Below the pieces are notes generated by a model. It did not search any database, had not been told where the DNA came from, and saw nothing but the letters and a program-made list of their open reading frames with translations. A stretch of 40,492 nt of DNA from assembly GCA_022843705.1 (NCBI GenBank), contig JALHND010000014.1:1-40492 (forward strand), read 5' to 3'. Shown here piece by piece: positions 20,701 through 27,328 of the stretch; the stretch's first letter is position 1, and each line of letters begins with the position of its first letter. The translations under genes were made by a program, and so were the position numbers. This DNA is from Burkholderiales bacterium (GTDB lineage Bacteria > Pseudomonadota > Gammaproteobacteria > Burkholderiales > SG8-41).

Positions 20701-21358
20701 CACCGAGATTCCGTCGGGCGAAACCGTGGTGCTGGCGGGTGGCGGGCTCGGCAATGCGGTGCTGTTCTCGATCGGGCAGGCGATGCGCAAGGCCGGCTGC
20801 CGGGTGCTTTATTTCGCCGGTTACAAGGGCATGGCCGATCGTTATCACGTCGAAAACATCGAAGCGGCGAGCGATGTCATCATCTGGTGCTGCGATGAAA
20901 AACCCGGCTTCACGCCATCGCGTCCCGGCGATCGCAGTTTCACCGGCAATATCGTGCAGGCGATGCTGGCCTATGCGTCGGGCGAACTCGGCACGCAGGC
21001 CATACCCTTCAAGGACGCCGACCGCATCATCGCCATCGGTTCCGACAAGATGATGGCGGCGGTTGCGCGGGCGCGGCACGAGGTGCTGAAGCCTTACCTG
21101 AAAGCGCAGCACCATGCGATCGGCTCGATCAACTCGCCGATGCAGTGCATGATGAAGGAGGTCTGCGCGCAGTGTCTGCAGCCGCATGTCGACCCGCAGA
21201 CCGGCAGGACGAGTTATGTGTTTTCCTGCTTCAACCAGGATCAGCCACTGGATTGTGTCGACTGGAAGGCGCTCGACCAGCGGCTGAAACAGAACTCGAC
21301 CCAGGAAAAGCTGACGGCGCAGTGGCTTAATCGCTGCCTGGCTGCGCTCAGGGCTTAG
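17795..21358 (+). CDS. large NfnAB-like iron-sulfur flavoprotein oxidoreductase
   Basis: This 1187-residue protein has four parts. (1) A helical N-terminal region (about 1-250) that I do not recognise. (2) A GltD/NfnB-type iron-sulfur domain with Cys263, 266, 274, 303, 343, 346 and 350, including CIWC, GCPLEEKI and GHRICNDCMKAC. (3) An FAD/NAD(P) disulfide-reductase-like domain with VLVVGMGPAGF near 409 and VVVIGGGLTAID at 583-594. (4) A ferredoxin-NADP reductase/PyrK-like module (about 863-1095) ending in a cysteine cluster at 1118, 1124, 1127 and 1145. Parts 2-4 match, in one chain, the two subunits of NfnAB, which couples NADH, NADPH and ferredoxin. The function is inferred. ATG 17795 is uncertain. 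Confidence 0.85.
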   Translation: MDTPVDIISALPNSRKTLNQTTDIFLRAGFSFADLYTRDGLLRLDQAFIDGLAEADAALHAQLLAARRAANPLEAKAESELLLALAPHLDDFIARFFGIEAEVRALSSRHQELAPLYRVKRLFVQRKAMHKYKSEAAAAMDGDAVGAKLAALFGEDLTELAFARHVELWQQDEQAHAGALDLALQYAAWAAHTGAGRARHHAGVLFKAPHKLDVQNLVPVQTDAGRGYTEHRFDVSKLRLREGFRLTDRGTDLAGALDEANYCIWCHEQGKDSCSKGLREKGASGRGAASFKKSPFGITLAGCPLEEKISEFHKAKTEGLVIGALAIIAVDNPMVAATGHRICNDCMKACIYQKQEPVNIPQAETRTLKDVLELPWGFEIYSLLTRWNPLNLRNPLPKAPTGKRVLVVGMGPAGFSLSHFLMNDGHTVVGIDGLKIEPLPPELSGVDAAGGRVPFKPVRDVHELYESLDERAMAGFGGVAEYGITVRWDKNFLKIIRLLLERRAQFALFGGVRFGGTVTAEDAFALGFDHVALAIGAGRPTVLDMPNGLARGVRTASDFLMALQLTGAAKADSIANMQLRLPVVVIGGGLTAIDTATESLAYYPLQVEKFLLRHETLVRERGEEAVQKAWSGEERKIACEFIAHAQAIRAERAAAAQEGREPRILQLLQSWGGATLAYRKRMVDSPSYTLNHEEVHKALEEGITFAECLTPLAIETDQYGHASALKLAVQAKGEDGSWQDAGQVTLPARAILIAAGTQPNTVLAREDADTFVLDGRYFRAVDADGHPVAAEKSISKPETVNVLLAKRADGRCISYFGDVHPSFFGNVVKAIGSAKQGYPVVSSVLGRISPAAAVDDMVFLGALQRELRATVHEVKRLTPTIVEVILHAPLAARRFRPGQFYRLQNFESRAPQSCGSTLAMEGLALTGAWTDPGRGLLSTIVLEMGGSSDLCAELKPGEPVILMGPTGAPTEIPSGETVVLAGGGLGNAVLFSIGQAMRKAGCRVLYFAGYKGMADRYHVENIEAASDVIIWCCDEKPGFTPSRPGDRSFTGNIVQAMLAYASGELGTQAIPFKDADRIIAIGSDKMMAAVARARHEVLKPYLKAQHHAIGSINSPMQCMMKEVCAQCLQPHVDPQTGRTSYVFSCFNQDQPLDCVDWKALDQRLKQNSTQEKLTAQWLNRCLAALRA
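17812..17817 (+). promoter_or_regulatory. TATAAT hexamer inside the first codons of the 1187-residue gene
   Basis: A perfect -10 hexamer lies 17 bases inside the longest reading frame, without a good -35 partner. If it is used, translation must start later, for example at the in-frame TTG at 17846, which has GGAA upstream. If not, the ATG at 17795 stands. The motif's position a few dozen bases before a usable start is suggestive. Confidence 0.3.
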
Positions 21359-21394
21359 TTTGTAATATATAACTTATTGATTATAAAAAACTTT

Positions 21395-21958
21395 TTAATC
21401 CCGGCCAGGGTCTTCAAGGCGCCAGAGACTGCGTTCGATGCGTGCCCCCAGGGCCGTCAATCCCGCCATATCCAGCTTCAGGTCTCCGCAGGCGATGAAT
21501 TGCGGCAGATCCCTTCCGCCCGACTGATATTTCAGGGCACTGATGCCTGCGCCTGAAAGCTTCTCCAGTACGGCGGGGCGTACCGAATCCGTGCAGAAGA
21601 TGCCGGACCAGGTCTGCAGGTCTCCGCGCCGGAACATGCCGTCGCCATCCGCGTTGCCGGCATAGAGGGGGCGCTCGAAACGCCGGTAGAGCTGGCGCAT
21701 GCCGACACGGATGGCTTCGAATTCCGGACTGGCCGCGCGCGCCGCCATGTCGGCATCCTGGGCGGCCATGTCCGGAAAATCGAGGCGCCACAGCGTGTCG
21801 GGCCAGCCATCGCCACCTTCGATTTTTGCGCAGACCTGTCCTCGCGGCAAACCCAGGCTTGCACGAACGTCGCAGGCCCTGATGCGCTGGCGCAGTACCG
21901 CATCCGCATTGCCGGGACGGGCATAGTAGAAATTCAGCGAAACGATCATGCCGGCCAT
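21395..21958 (-). CDS. uncharacterised protein, 187 residues
   Basis: I do not recognise a named family. The N-terminal half (about 4-98) starts MIVSLNFYYARPGNADAVLRQ and alternates predicted strands and helices, like a dimeric alpha-beta barrel (EthD/NIPSNAP-like). The second half has no motif I can name. No signal peptide or membrane span is seen. The ATG at 21958 lies 5 bases after the aminotransferase stop, so the two are almost certainly one operon; ATG 21949 is an alternative. The gene is convergent with the large flavoprotein gene across a 36-base AT-rich gap (21359-21394). Confidence 0.7.
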   Translation of the reverse strand: MAGMIVSLNFYYARPGNADAVLRQRIRACDVRASLGLPRGQVCAKIEGGDGWPDTLWRLDFPDMAAQDADMAARAASPEFEAIRVGMRQLYRRFERPLYAGNADGDGMFRRGDLQTWSGIFCTDSVRPAVLEKLSGAGISALKYQSGGRDLPQFIACGDLKLDMAGLTALGARIERSLWRLEDPGRD

Positions 21959-21963
21959 CGCCG

Positions 21964-23295
21964 TCACTGCTGGCGCCCGACCTCCCGCAGTGCATCCCCC
22001 AGCTTGCCGACCAGTTCGTCGATCTGGGCCTTGCTGATGATCAGCGGCGGTGACAGCGCGATGATGTCGCCGGTGGTGCGGATCAGTGCGCCTTTTTCGT
22101 AACACTTGAGGAAGGTCTCGAAGGCGCGCGCAGTCGGTGCACCGGGCCGCGGCTCGAGCTCGATGCCCGCGACCAGGCCCATGTTGCGCACGTCGATGAC
22201 ATACGGGAGTTCGCGCAGCGACTGCACGGCCTCCTCGAAGTAGGGTGCCAGTTCCTGTGCGCGCTGGAACAGTCCTTCCTCCTCGAAAGTGTCAAGGCTG
22301 GCCAGCGCGGCGGCGGTGGCCAGCGGATGTCCGGAGTAGGTGTAGCCGTGGAACAGTTCGATCGTGCCCGGCGGAGCGTTGTTGACCACCGCGTCGTAGA
22401 TGCCGCGGCGGGTGATCACCGCGCCCATCGGCACCGTGCCATTGGTCAGTCCCTTGGCGACGATCATCATGTCCGGCACCACGCCGACCGCGTCTGCGCC
22501 GAAGCAGGGGCCGGTGCGGCCGAAACCGGTGATGACCTCATCGAATATCAGCAGCAGGCCGTACTTGTCGCAGATCTGGCGCAGGCGCTCAAGGTAACCC
22601 TTCGGCGGCACCAGAACACCGGTGGATCCGGCCAGCGGTTCAACGATGACCGCGGCGATGTTGCCTGCGTCGTGCAGCGGAATGATGCGCTGCTCGAGTT
22701 CGTCCGCCAGATGCGCACCCCAGGCCGGCTGGCCGCGGCTGAAGGCGTTTTCCTTGAGGTTGTGGGTGTGCGCAAGATGGTCGACCCGGAACAGCATGTT
22801 GCCGAAAGCCTTGCGGTTGGCCGGAATGCCGCCGACCGAAATGCCGCCGAAACCGGCGCCGTGGTAGCCGCGTTCGCGGCCGATGAGCACATTGCGCTGG
22901 CCTTCGCCGCGGGCACGGTGGTAGGCCAGCGCGATCTTCAGCGCGGTATCGACGCCCTCGGAGCCGGAGTTGCAGTAGAAAACATGGTCAAGGTCGCCAG
23001 GTGCCAGTGCCGCCAGCCGTTCGGCGACGCGGAATGCGTCCGGATGGCCCAGCTGGAAGGCGGGGCTGTAATCCATCGTTGCGACCTGTTTTTGCACGGC
23101 CTCGACGATTTTCGGCCGGCAATGGCCGGCATTGACGCACCACAGCCCGGCAGTGCCGTCGAGCAGCTGGCGGCCGTCATCGGTGGTGTAGTGCATGTCC
23201 TTGGCGGCGACCAGCATGCGCGGCGACTGCTTGAAGGCGCGGTTGGCGGTAAAGGGCATCCAGAATGATTCAAGATCAGCGGGTCGGGCGGTCAT
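21964..23295 (-). CDS. omega-amino acid--pyruvate aminotransferase (class III)
   Basis: This 443-residue class III PLP aminotransferase resembles Pseudomonas beta-alanine:pyruvate aminotransferase throughout, from the N-terminal DLESFWMPFTANRAFK to the C-terminal half. The PLP lysine is Lys281 in IVAKGLTNG, the aspartate pair lies in LLIFDEVITGFGRTG, and the phosphate-binding region is CNSGSEGVDTALK. It should move the amino group of an omega-amino acid such as beta-alanine, or of an amine, to pyruvate, giving alanine and an aldehyde or semialdehyde. The exact substrate is not fixed. No semialdehyde dehydrogenase gene is adjacent. It is divergent from the transporter gene at 23398. Confidence 0.93.
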   Translation of the reverse strand: MTARPADLESFWMPFTANRAFKQSPRMLVAAKDMHYTTDDGRQLLDGTAGLWCVNAGHCRPKIVEAVQKQVATMDYSPAFQLGHPDAFRVAERLAALAPGDLDHVFYCNSGSEGVDTALKIALAYHRARGEGQRNVLIGRERGYHGAGFGGISVGGIPANRKAFGNMLFRVDHLAHTHNLKENAFSRGQPAWGAHLADELEQRIIPLHDAGNIAAVIVEPLAGSTGVLVPPKGYLERLRQICDKYGLLLIFDEVITGFGRTGPCFGADAVGVVPDMMIVAKGLTNGTVPMGAVITRRGIYDAVVNNAPPGTIELFHGYTYSGHPLATAAALASLDTFEEEGLFQRAQELAPYFEEAVQSLRELPYVIDVRNMGLVAGIELEPRPGAPTARAFETFLKCYEKGALIRTTGDIIALSPPLIISKAQIDELVGKLGDALREVGRQQ

Positions 23296-23334
23296 GATTT
23301 TGCGGTTTTACCTTTGACGGACTCTGACGGGAAT

Positions 23335-23367
23335 GGCGGCGCAGGAGCGTGATTCTCCTGCGGCGCC
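23335..23367. repeat. strong imperfect inverted repeat in divergent intergenic region
   Basis: Two 13-base arms (23335-23347 and 23355-23367) pair with one mismatch around a 7-base loop. The core GCAGGAG/CTCCTGC is perfect. No T-run follows on either strand, so a terminator is unlikely. It lies between the divergent aminotransferase and transporter genes, 30 bases before the transporter ATG, so an operator for a shared regulator or an mRNA leader hairpin is plausible. Confidence 0.6.
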
Positions 23368-23397
23368 ATGGTGCCTGCATGCTACCATTTTCGCGCG

Positions 23398-24945
23398 ATG
23401 AAACGACACCGACACTGCGCTGCATGCGGCCTCGCCGTTGCGTTTCTGCGGCAGGGTCATCCGCTTTTTTTCGCCGTCCTCCTGCTCGCGGCATCCGCTG
23501 CAGCCGCCGGCGATGTGCTGAAGGTCGGCTCCAAACGTTTCACCGAATCCTATGTGCTGGGTGAAGTGATCGCGCAGACCGCAGCTGCGTCCGGCGCAAA
23601 AGCGGAGCACAGGCCGGGGCTCGGCAACACGGCGATCCTGTTTGCCGCACTCAAAAGCGGCGCCATCGATGTCTATCCGGATTACACCGGCACCATCGCG
23701 CTCGAACTGCTGCGCTTGCCGGGGGTGCCGCTGCTGGAGGAGCTCAACCGGCAGCTCTCCGCGCACGGTCTCGCCGCCGGCGTGTTTCCCGGTTTCAGCA
23801 ATTCCTATGCACTGGCAATGCGGGAGCCGGATGCGGCAGCACGCGGCATCCGGCGGGTTTCCGACCTCCGGAATTTTCTTGATGCGCGCCTCGGGCTGTC
23901 TCCCGAATTTCTCAACCGGCGGGATGGCTGGCCTGCGCTGAGCGAGACCTACGAGATTGGCGGCCTGGCGGTCCGGGGCCTGGAACATGGCCTTGCCTAT
24001 GCCGCGCTGGCAAGGGGGGAAATCGACGTGGTCGATGTTTACACCACGGACCCGCAGACCCGGCGGCTGGGTCTGCGCGTGCTGGAGGACGATCAGCGCT
24101 TTTTTCCGGAGTACGAGGCTGTGCTGGTGTACCGGCTGGACCTGCCATCGCGGCATCCGGTGGCCTGGGCTGCGATAGAAAAGCTCCACGGCACGATTTC
24201 GGCGGCTGCGATGCTGGAAATGAATGCCGCCGTCGAACTGGAGCGCAAGGCTTTTCCGGAGGTGGCGCGGGACTGGCTGGAAAAGCGCCCGCCGGTGACG
24301 GCAGCGGGGCAGCGGTCGCTGGCGGGCGCGGTGTTTGCTCCCGACCTGCTGCGCCTGACCCTGGAACATCTGCGGCTGGTGGCGGCCTCGCTGCTGCTCA
24401 GCATTGCAGCGGGCATCCCGCTGGGCATCCTGGCGCAGCGCGTGCCCCGGGCGGGACGCTGGATCCTGGCTGCAGCCGGGGTGCTGCAGACGGTGCCGAG
24501 CCTGGCCCTGCTGGCGTTCCTGATTGCGCTGCTGGACCGCATAGGTGCGTTGCCTGCGGTGCTTGCGCTGTCGCTTTATGCGCTGTTGCCGGTCATTCGC
24601 GGCACGGAGGTGGCACTGGCCGGCGTCGGTGACCGGATGCGCGATGCCGGGCGGGCACTGGGCATGAGCGGCGGGCAGCTGATGTGGCTGGTCGAATTGC
24701 CGCTGGCGGTTCCCGGCGTGCTGGCGGGCATCAGGACTGCGGCAGTCATCAACGTCGGTACCGCGACGATCGCGGCCTTTGTCGGCGCCGGAGGTTACGG
24801 CGAGCGCATTGTCGCCGGGCTGGCCGTCAATGATCACGTGGTGATGCTGTCCGGCGCCCTGCCTGCGGCAGCTCTTGCCTTGCTGATCGAGTGGGGGCTG
24901 CGCCTGTGCGAACGGCGTCTGCGTCCGGAGTGCGGAGGACGGTGA
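23398..24945 (+). CDS. OpuC/EgtU-type ABC transporter, fused binding protein and permease
   Basis: This 515-residue protein has a signal-anchor-like N-terminus (about 20-37). An OpuAC-type binding domain follows (about 38-300: VGSKRFTESYVLGEV, GLGNTAILFAALKSGAIDVYPDYTGT). The C-terminal part is an OpuCB-type permease (about 312-515: LGMSGGQLMWLVELPLAVPGVLAGIRTA, GTATIAAFVGAGGYGE). The family imports quaternary amines such as glycine betaine or choline, or ergothioneine in EgtU. EgtU-type fusions have the permease first; here the order is reversed. No ATPase gene adjoins. The ATG at 23398 is preferred over 23368, which would add an unlikely segment. Confidence 0.88.
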   Translation: MKRHRHCAACGLAVAFLRQGHPLFFAVLLLAASAAAAGDVLKVGSKRFTESYVLGEVIAQTAAASGAKAEHRPGLGNTAILFAALKSGAIDVYPDYTGTIALELLRLPGVPLLEELNRQLSAHGLAAGVFPGFSNSYALAMREPDAAARGIRRVSDLRNFLDARLGLSPEFLNRRDGWPALSETYEIGGLAVRGLEHGLAYAALARGEIDVVDVYTTDPQTRRLGLRVLEDDQRFFPEYEAVLVYRLDLPSRHPVAWAAIEKLHGTISAAAMLEMNAAVELERKAFPEVARDWLEKRPPVTAAGQRSLAGAVFAPDLLRLTLEHLRLVAASLLLSIAAGIPLGILAQRVPRAGRWILAAAGVLQTVPSLALLAFLIALLDRIGALPAVLALSLYALLPVIRGTEVALAGVGDRMRDAGRALGMSGGQLMWLVELPLAVPGVLAGIRTAAVINVGTATIAAFVGAGGYGERIVAGLAVNDHVVMLSGALPAAALALLIEWGLRLCERRLRPECGGR

Positions 24946-25017
24946 AAATCCGGAGCAAACCGGCCATCCGGATGGTCACATGTTGGAATGCAACGGCTGC
25001 TTTTTCGTCTCCGGCTT

Positions 25018-25044
25018 GAACTTAAATACCTGCCGCTGGTCACT
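25018..25044 (+). promoter_or_regulatory. candidate sigma-E-dependent promoter of rpoE
   Basis: GAACTT (25018-25023), a 16-base spacer and TCACT (25040-25044) match the sigma-E pattern GAACTT-N16-TC. It lies 120 bases upstream of the rpoE ATG. A sigma-70-like TATACT at 25091-25096, with a poor -35, could give a second basal promoter. Autoregulation is the norm for rpoE operons. The 24946-25164 gap holds no other gene I can support. Confidence 0.65.
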
Positions 25045-25164
25045 GCAGACGACGCTTGGAGCGGATGTTTCATGCAGCCGTTCAGGCAGTTATACTGCGG
25101 CGCCTGTCAGGGCGGCGATTTTGCCGGCCGGGCGCAGGACTGCAGTATCGGGGACCGGATAATA

Positions 25165-25764
25165 ATGAGCGATCGCGAAGTCGATCAGCAGCTGGTGGAG
25201 CGCGTGCAGCAGGGTGACAAGCGCGCATTTGACCTGCTGGTGAGCAAATACCAGCGCAAGCTGGGCCGGCTGCTGTCGCGGTTTATCCGGGATCCCAGCG
25301 AGGTCGAGGATGTGACGCAGGAGGCGTTCATCAAGGCGTACCGGGCTTTGCCGGGTTTCCGCGGCGACAGCGCCTTTTACACGTGGCTGTACCGCATCGG
25401 CATCAATACGGCGAAAAACCATCTGGTGGCGATGGGGCGGCGGGCGCCGACCAGCACCGAACTCGATGCCGAGGAGGCGGAAGGGGTGGAGGCCGGCGAG
25501 CAGTTGCGGGACCTGAACACCCCGGAAAACCAGATGATGAGCCGGCAGGTGGGTGACACAGTGAACCAAACCCTGCAGGAGTTGCCTGAGGAGTTGAGAA
25601 CGGCGATTACCCTCCGTGAAATCGAGGGGCTGAGTTATGAGGAAATTGCGGCGGTGATGCAGTGTCCGGTAGGTACGGTGCGCTCCCGGATATTCCGGGC
25701 GCGCGAGGCGGTGGCGGAGAAATTGCGGCCCTTGCTTGGCACGGGCAAGGACAGGAGATGGTGA
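25165..25764 (+). CDS. rpoE: RNA polymerase sigma factor RpoE (AlgU)
   Basis: This 199-residue ECF sigma factor of the RpoE/AlgU group directs transcription of envelope-stress genes. Region 2 (about 10-90) contains FDLLVSKYQRKL, DVTQEAFIKAYRAL and FYTWLYRIGINTAKN. Region 4 (about 130-190) contains LPEELRTAITLREIEGLSYEEIA and GTVRSRIFRARE. The ATG at 25165 gives the standard MSDREVDQQLVERV start; the frame is open upstream but has no family match there. It is followed after one base by its anti-sigma gene. Confidence 0.97.
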   Translation: MSDREVDQQLVERVQQGDKRAFDLLVSKYQRKLGRLLSRFIRDPSEVEDVTQEAFIKAYRALPGFRGDSAFYTWLYRIGINTAKNHLVAMGRRAPTSTELDAEEAEGVEAGEQLRDLNTPENQMMSRQVGDTVNQTLQELPEELRTAITLREIEGLSYEEIAAVMQCPVGTVRSRIFRAREAVAEKLRPLLGTGKDRRW

Positions 25765-25765
25765 G

Positions 25766-26284
25766 ATGGAACATGTATCGGCGTTGATGGACGGCGAAGC
25801 GGGCGGGCAGGAAGCGCACCAGGCGCTGCTGCGTCTCGGGGATACTGCGGAGGCGCGGGAATCCTGGGACACGTATCACCTGATCGGTGATGTCATGCGG
25901 GGCGAGGCGGTCCGCGGTGTTGACGTTTCCCGGCGTGTTTCCGAGGCGCTGTCCCGGGAGCCGACGGTCCTGGCGCCTGCACGGACCCGCAGGGCCGGCA
26001 AACCCCTCGCTTTTGCCTTGTCCGCCGCGGCATCGGTTTCCGCAGTTGCGGTGGTCGGCTGGATGGCTTTCTCCTCAAGCAATATCGCGAATCCGCCGGC
26101 GGAAATTGCGCGCGCCACGGTTCCTGCCGCGATTCAGGCCGAGCCGCCGCTGGTCAGCGTGCCCAATGACGGCCAGATGAACGAATATCTGCTTGCCCAC
26201 CAGGGCATATCGCCGAGTACCAGCCTGCAGGGTGTGGCGCCCTACATCCGCACCATTTCGATAGCGCCCTCCGCCGACCGGTAA
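25766..26284 (+). CDS. rseA: anti-sigma-E factor RseA (MucA)
   Basis: This 172-residue inner-membrane protein should hold RpoE inactive until proteolysis releases it. The N-terminal anti-sigma domain (about 1-60) has SALMDGEA and WDTYHLIGDVMRGE, characteristic of RseA. One membrane span follows at about 80-100 (FALSAAASVSAVAVVGWMAF), then a periplasmic tail. The ATG is one base after the rpoE stop, so the two are tightly coupled. The sequence past the membrane span is poorly conserved in the family, so the call rests on the N-terminus and gene order. Confidence 0.93.
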   Translation: MEHVSALMDGEAGGQEAHQALLRLGDTAEARESWDTYHLIGDVMRGEAVRGVDVSRRVSEALSREPTVLAPARTRRAGKPLAFALSAAASVSAVAVVGWMAFSSSNIANPPAEIARATVPAAIQAEPPLVSVPNDGQMNEYLLAHQGISPSTSLQGVAPYIRTISIAPSADR

Positions 26285-26291
26285 CACCCCC

Positions 26292-27272
26292 ATGAAATTC
26301 TGGTGGATCCTTGTTCTTGGTTTTGCGCCGGGGGCCGTAGCGGCAAACGGAGAATCACGCGAAGCCCTGGCCATGCTCGAGAAGATGGCCGAAGCGGGCC
26401 GGAAGGTGAATTACACCGGAACATTCATGTTCCAGCATGGCAAGCAGGTTGAAACCTCCAGCATCGCCCATTTCGTCAATCCCTCCGGTGGGGTATTGGA
26501 GCGCCTGGAAACGCTGGATGGCCCGGCGCGTGAAATCATACGCAACAATGACCAGGTGACCTGCTACATCCCGGGCAGCAAGGTCGTGCTGGTCGATCCC
26601 CGCGGCTCCCGCCAGTTTCCGATCCGTGTCGAACAGATCCAGGAAATCGTCCAGCATTACAGCGTCGTGAAAGGCGGGCTCGACCGGGTTGCCGGCTTGC
26701 AGTGCCAGTGGGTGACCCTGGTTCCGGCCGACACGCTGCGCTACACCCGGCGCTTCTGCGCCGAACTCAACACGGGACTGCCCCTGCAGGCGCGCACCCT
26801 GAACGACAAGAACGAGACGCTGGAGGCATTTGCGTTCTCGACGCTGGATATCGGCGGCTCCTTCCGCCGTGAGCTGGTGCAGTCCAAATATGCGGCGATA
26901 AGTGCCAGGCAGAACTGGCGTGTCGACCGGTCCGCGCTGACGACGGGCGACAGCGGGGATTCCGGCTGGGTGGTGCAGTCCCTGCCGCCGGGTTTCCGCA
27001 AGCTGATGGAACTGAGGCGGTCCATGGTGGGCAAAAAAGGCACGGCGTCGCACCTGGTGTTTTCCGACGGCCTTGCCGCAGTTTCCATATTCATCGAGCC
27101 CGGGGTCCGTACGGACAGGAAACAGACGCTCCGGCACCAGGGCGCGATGCACATTTACAGCCAGCCGGTTGCCGGGCATACCGTGACCATACTTGGCGAA
27201 ACACCGGCGGAAACCGTGATGCAATTTGCGCGCTCGCTGGAACCCAGGGCATCCACCACGGTGCAGCGCTGA
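26292..27272 (+). CDS. rseB: sigma-E regulatory periplasmic protein RseB (MucB)
   Basis: This 326-residue periplasmic protein has a signal peptide (about 1-18, MKFWWILVLGFAPGAVAANG) and the two-domain MucB/RseB fold. The N-terminal lipid-sensing domain has MLEKMAEAGRKVNYTGTFMF. The C-terminal part (about 210-326) has LPPGFRKL and SDGLAAVSIFIEP. RseB binds RseA and protects it from DegS-type cleavage until lipid or LPS signals displace it. It lies 7 bases after rseA. Confidence 0.95.
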   Translation: MKFWWILVLGFAPGAVAANGESREALAMLEKMAEAGRKVNYTGTFMFQHGKQVETSSIAHFVNPSGGVLERLETLDGPAREIIRNNDQVTCYIPGSKVVLVDPRGSRQFPIRVEQIQEIVQHYSVVKGGLDRVAGLQCQWVTLVPADTLRYTRRFCAELNTGLPLQARTLNDKNETLEAFAFSTLDIGGSFRRELVQSKYAAISARQNWRVDRSALTTGDSGDSGWVVQSLPPGFRKLMELRRSMVGKKGTASHLVFSDGLAAVSIFIEPGVRTDRKQTLRHQGAMHIYSQPVAGHTVTILGETPAETVMQFARSLEPRASTTVQR

Positions 27273-27328
27273 GCGCGGCTTTTTCGTATTCATTCTCCAG
27301 ACCCTTGCGTTACCAGGAAAGGCTGAAC

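Noticed and set aside
18908-21187. 759-codon minus-strand frame opposite the large oxidoreductase gene
   Set aside because: Its composition (many His, Arg, Gly, Gln) and lack of any domain mark it as a shadow of the real gene, which has intact cofactor motifs.
21359-21394. AT-rich A-run/T-run between convergent genes as a bidirectional terminator
   Set aside because: There is no GC stem; the A6-C-T5 symmetry alone is too weak to call a terminator.
24988-25164. In-frame upstream extension of rpoE
   Set aside because: It has no similarity to sigma factors and overlaps the candidate promoters; the standard start is at 25165.
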